Below are positions 10,093 through 16,938 of a stretch of DNA of 64,000 nt, piece by piece. The notes beneath the pieces are model-generated. The model was not told where the DNA came from, did no database searches, and saw only the letters and a list, made by a program, of their open reading frames with translations. The stretch comes from Aceticella autotrophica. GTDB taxonomy: Bacteria; Bacillota; Thermoanaerobacteria; Thermoanaerobacterales; Thermoanaerobacteraceae. Both the position numbers and the translations under genes were made by a program. Location: the NCBI RefSeq assembly GCF_017357865.1, contig NZ_CP060096.1:1661001-1725000 (forward strand). The letters are read 5' to 3'. Every line of letters begins with the position of its first letter. Position 1 is the first letter of the stretch.

Positions 10093-10170
10093 CTACGGAT
10101 GTCCCCCAAAATAATTATATAAGTATTATACTATAATTACTTTTTATACACAACCATATAAAGGTAACGT

Positions 10171-10213
10171 GAAGCCTCACCATCTAAACATTTTATGTTA
10201 TAGATGGTGCTTC
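10171..10213. repeat. right-end hairpin of the IS605-like element (3' of tnpB)
   Basis: A 9-bp perfect stem CACCATCTA (10178-10186) with TAGATGGTG (10201-10209) is extended by GAAGC/GCTTC. It lies 70-110 bases past the tnpB stop, where right-end hairpins and the 3' part of an omega/re-RNA are expected. A guide would be read from the flank beyond it. Confidence 0.6.
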
Positions 10214-10280
10214 CTACTGCATTAACAGGAGGACTGCCTGTCATAAATACAGTCTGTGTCACGCAATAACCACATCGTAG

Positions 10281-11612
10281 TTATACAGCTTTAACAAGAC
10301 TAATTAATGAAGACAGGGTCTGCCGGCTTCTTGCTGCAATATCAGGAACTTTTGCCTGATATTGCAACCTCTTCTTTTCAGAAAGAGGGTTTAAGATTTC
10401 TCTTATAAAATATCTTGCGCCTATATTATATGATGCGTTTAAATCTGCATGATATTTCTTGCCTGTGGAAAATTCGCATAAATCCTTTTTGCTCAACCTT
10501 GTTACCTTTCCTGTACCATCATAGGCATATGCTGATGTGTTCTTTGGATTAACCCATGATAAATGTATCCCGTAACTGTGTGCCATATCGTGAACCTTGT
10601 TCTGTATTTTTTGCTTTGCCCAATATTGAAGCTTTATCCTCATTTTTCGTGCATAATTGCCTTTTAGTTTTAATTTTCCAAGGTACTCAAATACTATAAC
10701 ATCAGCATTATAATCTACAGCAAATTTGATTATTTGATGCACCGTATCATTAATGATTTGTTTGCTTAGATTGTTTATCTTTCTCCACAGGTTAGGTTTT
10801 CTTCCGATACCCGATATTCTTTGCGCTTTTGCTAATTTGTTGATCTCATGAAGCAAACGGTCTTTTTCTATAGGCTGGTTTATGAATAACCTTCCTATGA
10901 CAGTTCCATCATGCTTCATTGCACTGCATACAGCAGAATTGGTCAAACCTAAATCAACGGATATTATTGTTCTGTCTTTAAGCGGTGTCTTGTTTAATTT
11001 AACTGTCTTTTTGTATGTGAAATGAAGATAATATTTTTTCCCGCTTTTTACTAACATCGGATTCATTTCTTTGAAATTCGCCATATCCCTATGCTCAAGA
11101 TTTTTCGTCTTAAACTCTATGTCATGCCATACCCAGTCATTGTTTTTATACACTTTGATTTTTGCTGTGTTGTTTCCTGTGCGCTCAAACACATTATCTT
11201 TGTAGAATACCGGATATGAATATCTTTCCATTCCTAATACAGGCGGTTTTTCTTTTAATACCTTGTTTTTCGCTTCATATTGCACTTTTTTATCAAGATA
11301 ATTTTTTAAATTTGAATAATAGCTCTTTACAGCGCCAAGGGCTTCAGCAGCTGCTGCTCTTCTTAAATATGAAGGAAATTTGTAAAATCTATCGTCAAAG
11401 TCATATTTTGCCTTGTTTTTCTTTGTATTGTGTATTAATTTTTCCATATAGTTTAATTGTTTTTTTACTGTTGACAGTGTTGATACGGTATCCCATTCAT
11501 TGTCAACTGCATTAATTATGTATGATAATGCTTTATTGTATATTGATATGGTATCACTGAAAGATTTATCCGCTGTTTTGATTTTAAACTTAACTGTTTT
11601 AATACATTCCAT
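10281..11612 (-). CDS. tnpB: TnpB family RNA-guided nuclease (IS605 OrfB), zinc ribbon degenerate
   Basis: TnpB proteins are RNA-guided DNA nucleases of IS200/IS605 elements and ancestors of Cas12. In this 443-residue protein the three RuvC acidic residues are present: Asp220 in ISVDLGLTNSAV, Glu309 in VIVFEYLG and Asp390 in HADLNASYNIG. An N-terminal helix-turn-helix/wedge region precedes them. The zinc ribbon expected between the second and third RuvC motifs (two CxxC pairs) is missing: residues 355-389 contain only one cysteine (Cys379) and a YDGTGKVTRLSKKD stretch. The gene is otherwise full length. A guide RNA would come from its 3' end and the hairpin beyond. Nuclease activity is inferred only. 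Confidence 0.9.
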   Translation of the reverse strand: MECIKTVKFKIKTADKSFSDTISIYNKALSYIINAVDNEWDTVSTLSTVKKQLNYMEKLIHNTKKNKAKYDFDDRFYKFPSYLRRAAAAEALGAVKSYYSNLKNYLDKKVQYEAKNKVLKEKPPVLGMERYSYPVFYKDNVFERTGNNTAKIKVYKNNDWVWHDIEFKTKNLEHRDMANFKEMNPMLVKSGKKYYLHFTYKKTVKLNKTPLKDRTIISVDLGLTNSAVCSAMKHDGTVIGRLFINQPIEKDRLLHEINKLAKAQRISGIGRKPNLWRKINNLSKQIINDTVHQIIKFAVDYNADVIVFEYLGKLKLKGNYARKMRIKLQYWAKQKIQNKVHDMAHSYGIHLSWVNPKNTSAYAYDGTGKVTRLSKKDLCEFSTGKKYHADLNASYNIGARYFIREILNPLSEKKRLQYQAKVPDIAARSRQTLSSLISLVKAV

Positions 11613-11680
11613 ATCAACACCCCCTTTACAAATATTTCTCTTATTGTTATAATAATACCATAAAATATTTCAGTTGTAAA

Positions 11681-11746
11681 AATCGGAAGTCGGAAATCGG
11701 ATGTGAGGAGTCGGACCTCTGACCTCTGATGTCTGACCTCTGATTT
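11681..11746. repeat. short G/C-rich repeat tract at the truncated end of tnpA
   Basis: Units of TCGGAAG/TCGGAAA type (three copies, then GAGGAGTCGG) are followed by three CTCTGA-containing units spaced nine to ten bases apart. The two halves are loosely complementary, so the tract could fold into an imperfect hairpin. Its base composition is unlike the surrounding AT-rich DNA. It occupies the place where the tnpA start should be. Confidence 0.7.
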
Positions 11747-12104
11747 AGTTGTTGTAACAAAGTATAGGCATAAATGTTTAACAAAAGAAATATTAAATAG
11801 ATTAAAAGAAATAATAGAAAATTTATTTTCTAAATGGAAGTGTATTCTTATTGAATTTAACGGTGAGGCTGATCACATACATATTTTGTTTGAAGCGCCA
11901 CCACAGGTACAGCTTTCTAAATTAATAAATAATCTAAAAACTGTAACTGCAAGGTTAATAAGAAAGGAATATTCTGAATATTTAACTAAATTTTATTGGA
12001 AACCATATTTATGGAACAGAAGTTATCTTATATTATCATCCGGAGGGGCACCAATTGAAATTATAAAGCGATATATCCAAGAGCAAAATACTCCTGATGA
12101 TTAG
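11742..12104 (+). pseudogene. tnpA: 5'-truncated IS200-type Y1 transposase (tnpA)
   Basis: Open reading from 11742 gives LVVVTKYRHKCLTKE, the second half of the usual HxVFVTKYRRK N-terminus. It continues with the HUH-type metal motif ADHIHILFEAPP and the C-terminal helix with the nucleophilic tyrosine in IEIIKRYIQEQ. About 10-14 residues and a start codon are missing; no in-frame ATG remains, only a TTG at 11886 after the HUH motif. The break coincides with the repeat tract at 11681-11746. The catalytic parts of the reading frame are still uninterrupted, which suggests a fairly recent loss. Confidence 0.8.
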
Positions 12105-12120
12105 CCGTAATGATGTCTTA

Positions 12121-12148
12121 CTCCACCTAAATTCCATTATAGGTGGAG
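12121..12148. repeat. left-end hairpin of the IS605-like element (3' of tnpA)
   Basis: A 9-bp perfect stem CTCCACCTA (12121-12129) with TAGGTGGAG (12140-12148) lies 16 bases after the tnpA stop. It resembles the hairpin at the other end in sequence and size. Confidence 0.6.
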
Positions 12149-12171
12149 ACTGCGGCTACTGTTTTTTGTTC

Positions 12172-12199
12172 AAAAAAAATGATGGCTTATTAAACCATC
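12172..12199 (-). terminator. intrinsic terminator after obgE
   Basis: On the minus strand GATGG, a 9-base loop and CCATC are followed by an A and eight T, starting right at the obgE stop codon. It separates obgE transcription from the IS605-like element. Confidence 0.85.
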
Positions 12200-13471
12200 T
12201 TAATCATAAAACTCAAATTCAAAATTTCTTATATTAATAATATCACCATTTTTTAATCCTGATTTTTTAAGTTCATCTATAATACCACTTTTTCGTAAAT
12301 TTTTCTCGAAATACCTTAAGGAATTTTCATCTTGTAGGTTTACCCTTTTCAATAGCCTGTCAATTTTTGCCCCACTTAAATAATATGTGCCATTTTTAAC
12401 TTCTATATCAAGAGTTTCAGCTTCTTTTGGAATTTCGTATACTATCACATCTTCTACATCAGGATTTATTTCTTCCTTCATTTTGTCTAAGAATTCAATC
12501 ACTTTATCAAGTAAAGGTTCTATCCCTTCACCTGTTACAGCGGATATCTTGAAAACTTCTAAACCTTTTAAGCTTAATGCTTCAGTAAATATTTTACAAT
12601 TCTCCTGTGCCCCTTCAATATCTATCTTATTCGCCACTACAATCTGAGGTATTTTTGTTAATTTTTCACTATATAATGCAAGTTCGTTATTTATCTTTTC
12701 AAAATTTGAAACAGGGTTATTCCCATCAGCTCCTGAGATATCTACTATATGAAGTATCAGCTTAGTCCTTTCTATATGCCTTAAAAAATCGTAGCCCAAT
12801 CCTTCTCCTTTATGAGCTCCCTCTATCAATCCTGGTATATCTGCCATAACAAAGGATTTTCCTTTATGTTCTACTACTCCTAAATTAGGAGTAAGAGTAG
12901 TAAAAGGATAATTGGCAATTTTAGGTTTTGCTCTTGTGCATGCAGCAAGCAGTGTAGATTTACCTGCATTAGGAAATCCAACAAGTCCAACATCTGCTAA
13001 TAGCTTTAATTCCAGTCTGACCCATAGTTCTTTCCCCTCTTCGCCACTTTCAGCAAATCGCGGTGTTTTCATTGTTGATGTAGCAAACTTAGCATTACCC
13101 CTTCCACCTTTGCCGCCTCTTAATACAATAGCCTTTTGACCTGATTTAACAAGGTCTGCAATAATTTCACCTGTTTCATCATTTATTATAGATGTACCAA
13201 TAGGAAGCTTTATATAAAGATTTTCCGCATTTCTCCCATATTTATTATTTCCTTGACCATTTTCCCCATTACCTGCAATATATTTTCTCCTATACTTAAA
13301 ATCCATAAGTGTAGACATATTAGGGTCAGCTATAAATATAATATCTCCGCCTTTACCTCCATCGCCTCCGTCTGGTCCTCCATATGCTACATATTTTTCC
13401 CTTCTGAAAGAAATAACACCATTTCCGCCATTACCTGATTTTATATATATTTTTGCAGTATCTATAAACAT
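12200..13471 (-). CDS. obgE: GTPase Obg (ribosome assembly / stringent response)
   Basis: Obg is an essential GTPase for 50S maturation that also feeds into sporulation control in Bacillus. The N-terminal glycine-rich Obg fold is present (GNGGNGVISFRREKYVAYGG, GGDGGKGGD, GGKGGRGN). The G domain follows (GFPNAGKSTLL, DIPGLIEGAH, NKID), then the C-terminal OCT domain characteristic of Firmicutes. I chose ATG 13471 (MFIDTAKIYIK), which has AGGTGAT before it; an ATG five codons upstream lacks a good site. The protein has 423 residues. It is the last gene of rng-rplU-prp-rpmA-spo0B-obgE. Confidence 0.95.
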   Translation of the reverse strand: MFIDTAKIYIKSGNGGNGVISFRREKYVAYGGPDGGDGGKGGDIIFIADPNMSTLMDFKYRRKYIAGNGENGQGNNKYGRNAENLYIKLPIGTSIINDETGEIIADLVKSGQKAIVLRGGKGGRGNAKFATSTMKTPRFAESGEEGKELWVRLELKLLADVGLVGFPNAGKSTLLAACTRAKPKIANYPFTTLTPNLGVVEHKGKSFVMADIPGLIEGAHKGEGLGYDFLRHIERTKLILHIVDISGADGNNPVSNFEKINNELALYSEKLTKIPQIVVANKIDIEGAQENCKIFTEALSLKGLEVFKISAVTGEGIEPLLDKVIEFLDKMKEEINPDVEDVIVYEIPKEAETLDIEVKNGTYYLSGAKIDRLLKRVNLQDENSLRYFEKNLRKSGIIDELKKSGLKNGDIINIRNFEFEFYD

Positions 13472-13507
13472 AATATCACCTGCCATTTCGTCTTTTTTAT
13501 TATTTCC

Positions 13508-13741
13508 TTATTTATATTTTATATTTTTTCCTTCGATAAACTCCACAATCTTATCTAAATCATTACTCTTAAAGATATCCTTTTCAATTTTAAGTGCATC
13601 TATTGCTTTATGCACATAATCTATTATTTTATCCGGGTTTCCAAGCTGAGCATAACCCAGTATAATCTGAAGGTCATTAAGATAATCATGTCTCTTTTCA
13701 CTGATATATTTTAGCAATATTTCAACATTCCTGTTGTCCAT
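13508..13741 (-). CDS. Spo0B-like short histidine-containing phosphotransferase-type protein
   Basis: This 77-residue protein sits between rpmA and obgE, exactly where Bacillus has spo0B. The motif KYISEKRHDYLNDLQIILGYAQLG matches the SpoOB_a helical-hairpin H-box, in which the His of RHD(Y/F)LN is the phosphorylated residue. In Bacillus Spo0B passes phosphate from Spo0F to Spo0A, but full Spo0B is about 190 residues and has a second domain that is missing here. Many Clostridia lack Spo0F and phosphorylate Spo0A directly, so a phosphorelay role is doubtful. Position and H-box are what I see; function is open. Confidence 0.75.
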   Translation of the reverse strand: MDNRNVEILLKYISEKRHDYLNDLQIILGYAQLGNPDKIIDYVHKAIDALKIEKDIFKSNDLDKIVEFIEGKNIKYK

Positions 13742-13791
13742 ACTTTCATCCCCTTCATGACTTTTTAAAAAGTATATCCATGTAATAAGAA

Positions 13792-13815
13792 AAATCCTGA
13801 CTTAAGCCAGGATTT
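13792..13815 (-). terminator. hairpin overlapping the rpmA stop codon
   Basis: AAATCCTG (13815-13808) pairs with CAGGATTT (13799-13792) around the rpmA stop, followed by TTCTTATT. It is a plausible partial terminator between the ribosomal genes and spo0B-obgE. Confidence 0.6.
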
Positions 13816-14092
13816 CTTTTCTCTCAGCATAAACGCTTACCTGTTTTTTGTCACGGCCTTTTCTTTCAAAGGTCACATAACCATTGGTAAGTGCAAATAA
13901 TGTATCATCCTTACCTATACCGACATTTGTACCGGGGTGAATTTTTGTTCCCCTCTGTCTAACAAGAATATTGCCTGCCAGCACAAACTGTCCATCGCCT
14001 CTTTTAACACCAAGACGTTTTGATTCACTGTCACGACCGTTTCGTGAACTGCCAACACCTTTTTTATGAGCAAATAACTGCAAATTCATCAT
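13802..14092 (-). CDS. rpmA: 50S ribosomal protein L27 with cleavable N-terminal extension
   Basis: L27 lies near the peptidyl-transferase centre. The core is unmistakable ([27 protein letters not shown]). The first residues, MMNLQLFA, form the Firmicutes-type extension that the protease Prp removes after the Phe, exposing the functional N-terminus. The prp gene is immediately upstream. The start is ATG 14092, which overlaps the prp stop (TAATG) and has AGGAGG five bases before it; a second ATG follows directly. The protein has 96 residues. Confidence 0.95.
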   Translation of the reverse strand: MMNLQLFAHKKGVGSSRNGRDSESKRLGVKRGDGQFVLAGNILVRQRGTKIHPGTNVGIGKDDTLFALTNGYVTFERKGRDKKQVSVYAERKEILA

Positions 14093-14424
14093 TAACACCT
14101 CCTATCGCTTATCTTTATATATTCAGGATAAACCCTCTCTATATCCTTCAATCCAAGAATCATCGTTTCAATAATTGCCGTTACCTTTATTGAATCTCTT
14201 GCATCACCGTTATTCTTTACATATACTACCATATCCCCATCATGAATCTTCTTGCTTATTTCGACTGTTGGTAGATTTTCAATCCCTAAGACAGCCGTCT
14301 GTGTCACTGCCGCAACAGCGGCACATACAATATCTTTTCCATATTCATCATATCCGGCATGTCCTTTTATTTCAAACTTATAAACGGCATCGTTGTTATC
14401 TCTGAAAAATTTAGCTTTAATCAT
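14092..14424 (-). CDS. prp: ribosomal-processing cysteine protease Prp
   Basis: Prp (YsxB family, 110 residues) cleaves the N-terminal extension of L27. The catalytic His lies in [27 protein letters not shown] and the catalytic Cys 12 residues later in the same motif, at the normal spacing. It sits between rplU and rpmA as in Bacillus and Staphylococcus, 4 bases from rplU and overlapping rpmA. Its presence matches the extension visible on L27. Confidence 0.95.
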   Translation of the reverse strand: MIKAKFFRDNNDAVYKFEIKGHAGYDEYGKDIVCAAVAAVTQTAVLGIENLPTVEISKKIHDGDMVVYVKNNGDARDSIKVTAIIETMILGLKDIERVYPEYIKISDRRC

Positions 14425-14428
14425 AACC

Positions 14429-14740
14429 CTAAACTATTTTTTCTATCTTGACTTTTGTATATGGCTGACGATGTCCCTGCTTTTTTCTTTCATTTTTCTT
14501 TGGCTTATATTTAAATACGGTAATCTTTTTGCCTTTGCCATGCTCAAGCACTTTTGCATCCACTTTTGCATTTTCAAGGAATGGCTTTCCAAATTCAAGA
14601 TTCCCATCTTCTTTTGCAACAGCCAATACCCTGTCAAAGGAATAAACATCACCTTCCTGACAATTAAGCTTTTCTATTACAAGAACATCTCCTTCTTGAA
14701 CCCTGTATTGTTTTCCGCCTGTTTCAATTATTGCGTACAT
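14429..14740 (-). CDS. rplU: 50S ribosomal protein L21
   Basis: The 103-residue protein starts [18 protein letters not shown], the standard L21 N-terminus, and ends with the basic KRKxGHRQ-like motif ([17 protein letters not shown]). I chose ATG 14740 because it has GGGGAGGTG directly before it. A longer in-frame reading from 14776 would add 12 non-conserved residues lying inside the leader. It heads rplU-prp-rpmA, with rng upstream. Confidence 0.97.
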   Translation of the reverse strand: MYAIIETGGKQYRVQEGDVLVIEKLNCQEGDVYSFDRVLAVAKEDGNLEFGKPFLENAKVDAKVLEHGKGKKITVFKYKPKKNERKKQGHRQPYTKVKIEKIV

Positions 14741-14815
14741 ATGGCACCTCCCCTTAACCAGTCTCGCCGAAACCAAGGTAAAATTTAAAACCCGTTCCGA
14801 GCGGCTACAATAAAT
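14741..14815 (-). promoter_or_regulatory. putative L21 leader (autoregulatory mRNA structure)
   Basis: The minus-strand leader contains GCCGCTCGGAACGGG and GGTTTCGGCGAGACTGGTTAA just before the GGGGAGGTG ribosome site. From memory this resembles the ribosomal L21 leader of low-G+C Gram-positives, thought to let L21 control its own operon. A covariance-model search would settle it. Confidence 0.6.
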
Positions 14816-14844
14816 ATATTATCATAATAATATATAATTGTCAA

Positions 14845-16278
14845 TTATACATCATATTCGATAATAAAATCACTATCATTTGTTATCTTGTCAATAAGAG
14901 GAATAATTGTAACCATACGGCTTATTTTATATAACTCCTTTAATTTATAAGTTTCTATAAGATTATTTATATGCTCATTACACTTAATATAAATTTTAGA
15001 AGCATTTGTATTATTGCATATTCTATCAATATTTCTTTTTATTTTATACACTATCCAATCATTTGATAGTATATATCCTTTACCCTTGCAATAGGGACAT
15101 TTAGTAATAATATTTGTGCTTACTTGTGACCTTACCCTTTTTCTTGTCATCTCCAATAATCCCAGTTGCGTAAATCCCAGTATATTACACTTTGTCCTGT
15201 CATTTTTAAGTTGATATGCAAAAAAATCCATCAATTTTTTCTTGTCAAGTTCATCCTTCATATCTATAAAATCAATTATAATTATACCACCTATATCTCT
15301 TAATCTCAACTGTACAGCAATTTCTTTTGCAGCCTCCATATTTGTTTTTAAAATCGTTTCTTCTAATGAAGATTTGCCAATATATTTTCCTGTATTAACA
15401 TCTATTACGGTTAACGCTTCCGTCTGATCAATAATTAAAAACCCACCACTTTTAAGCCATATCTTATTCTTTAAAAGATTATCTATCTGTTTTTCAATAC
15501 CATATAAACTTATTAAGTCTCCTTCTTGATATTTAAAAATACTCTTTTTAAAATTCTTATCTTTTATATATTTAAGAATATTCTTATATTGTTTTTCGTC
15601 GTTTATTATGACTCCATCTATATCCATTGTATACATATCCTTGATATATTTGATAATAAAATTTTGTTCTTCATATAACAATGCAGGTGCTGAAACCTCT
15701 TTATACCTTTTTAGAATATCTCCATATAATTCTAAAAGATTATTCATATCTTTTAATAAATTTTCTCTTTCTATTCCTTTGGCTGCTGTTCTCATAATTA
15801 ACCCGGAATTTTCAGGTTTTATTTCTCTTGCAATCTCATAAAGCCTGTTCTTTTCATTTGTGTCATTTATTCTATGGGATAAGGCAATATAATCTAACCC
15901 CGGCATGAAAACCATATATCTTCCAGACAAAGAAATATTTGTCGTAGCCCTTGGGCTTTTACTTCCAACAGCTTCTTTTGAAATCTGCACCATTATTTCC
16001 TGTCCAGGTTTTATTATTTGGGTTATTGATGTAATATCATGTTTTATATCATCAATATAAAGTGCATCATCGACAAATAAAAAAACATTTTTTTCACTGC
16101 CAATATCGATAAATGCAGCTTGCATTCCTTTTAATACATTCTGTACCTTTCCTTTGTAAATATTGCCAAGTATACTCTTGTCATTTTTTTTATTAATATG
16201 ATATTCCCTTAATATATTATCATCTACATATGCTACCTGATTAAAATATTCATTTACATCAATTAAAATTCGTCTCAA
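14845..16278 (-). CDS. rng: ribonuclease G/E family protein
   Basis: This family cleaves AU-rich single-stranded RNA. The S1 domain is at the N-terminus (ILGNIYKGKVQNVLKGMQAAFIDIG). The catalytic DNase I-like part follows (AVTVIDVNTGKYIGKS-type motif and GGIIIIDFIDM, with metal-binding aspartates). The zinc link is CPYCKGKG near residue 393. At 477 residues it is the short RNase G form without the degradosome scaffold. The start is TTG 16278 behind GAGGTGAT. It sits between the DUF2344 gene and rplU, the order typical of Clostridia. Confidence 0.93.
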   Translation of the reverse strand: MRRILIDVNEYFNQVAYVDDNILREYHINKKNDKSILGNIYKGKVQNVLKGMQAAFIDIGSEKNVFLFVDDALYIDDIKHDITSITQIIKPGQEIMVQISKEAVGSKSPRATTNISLSGRYMVFMPGLDYIALSHRINDTNEKNRLYEIAREIKPENSGLIMRTAAKGIERENLLKDMNNLLELYGDILKRYKEVSAPALLYEEQNFIIKYIKDMYTMDIDGVIINDEKQYKNILKYIKDKNFKKSIFKYQEGDLISLYGIEKQIDNLLKNKIWLKSGGFLIIDQTEALTVIDVNTGKYIGKSSLEETILKTNMEAAKEIAVQLRLRDIGGIIIIDFIDMKDELDKKKLMDFFAYQLKNDRTKCNILGFTQLGLLEMTRKRVRSQVSTNIITKCPYCKGKGYILSNDWIVYKIKRNIDRICNNTNASKIYIKCNEHINNLIETYKLKELYKISRMVTIIPLIDKITNDSDFIIEYDV

Positions 16279-16287
16279 AAAATCACC

Positions 16288-16938
16288 TCAGTCCAATATT
16301 AAGTCTTTCCTGTCTAATCTATACGTCTCTGTATCAATTTTATCTCCTATGAATTTATTAAAAGCATTTATAACATAAAGAGGTCCAGGCGAACCCTCAG
16401 CAATTGTTAATTTAATATATAATAAAATCCATCCCTCATCAGTTGAAATATACTTAAAATTAAGAATATATGGTTTTAAATCAATATCCTTTTTCCCTTT
16501 TTTAGTTTCTTTTTTTATTATAATTTTATCCTTAGACATAAACGCTTCAATTTTATTCTGTATCTCTTTCAATTCACCAAATAATCTTGCTTTTACTATA
16601 TACTCAGCTTCTTTTACATGTTGCGACAGCAGATCCTTTTCCCCAACTTCATATGAATCTAATATATATATACCTTCAGGCAGCACTGCATTCATTCTAT
16701 CCTTAAACTCTTGTGGAGATAAATTGTCTTCTATTATCACATCAAAATAATCTCCATGTGTTGTTGCACCAAGCATAAGGGCAGGTCCGAAAGATATAAG
16801 CGGATGTGGATTAAAACCCTTCGACAATGAAAACTTAATATCCCCTCTCCTCATGGCACGCTCTATTACCCGCATAAGGTCAAGGTGTGATATGAATCTC
16901 AGATTATCTGCCTTCATAAACCTATTTCTTAGCTTCAA
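16288..16938 (-). CDS. DUF2344 / TIGR03936 family radical SAM-associated protein
   Basis: The motif RFISHLDLMRVIERAMRRGDIKFSLSKGFNPHPLISFG is the hallmark of this family, which always travels with a TIGR03960-type radical SAM protein. In some lineages the two are fused. Its biochemical role is unsettled; tRNA or rRNA modification is often assumed. I prefer the TTG start at 16938 (LKLRNRFMKADNL), nine bases after AAAGGAG; a TTG 21 bases upstream is possible. The gene overlaps the 3' end of the radical SAM gene, so translation is coupled. Confidence 0.88.
   Translation of the reverse strand: MKLRNRFMKADNLRFISHLDLMRVIERAMRRGDIKFSLSKGFNPHPLISFGPALMLGATTHGDYFDVIIEDNLSPQEFKDRMNAVLPEGIYILDSYEVGEKDLLSQHVKEAEYIVKARLFGELKEIQNKIEAFMSKDKIIIKKETKKGKKDIDLKPYILNFKYISTDEGWILLYIKLTIAEGSPGPLYVINAFNKFIGDKIDTETYRLDRKDLILD

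Larger units (their letters stand above)
10150..12165. mobile_element. IS605-like element with intact tnpB and truncated tnpA
   Basis: About 2 kb lies between obgE and nadD. It holds a minus-strand tnpB and a divergent, 5'-truncated tnpA. Subterminal hairpins of similar design flank it: a CACCATCTA/TAGATGGTG stem at 10178-10209 and a CTCCACCTA/TAGGTGGAG stem at 12121-12148. Divergent tnpA/tnpB with hairpin ends and no terminal inverted repeats is the IS605 layout. Exact ends were not determined because IS200/IS605 elements make no target duplication. With tnpA broken the copy cannot move by itself but could be mobilised in trans. Confidence 0.8.

Noticed and set aside
11681-11746. Short CRISPR-like array
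   Set aside because: Units are only 6-10 bases, imperfect, with no spacers and no cas genes.
14741-14776. Longer L21 protein starting at 14776
   Set aside because: The extra 12 residues are not part of L21 and overlap the leader; ATG 14740 has a perfect ribosome site.
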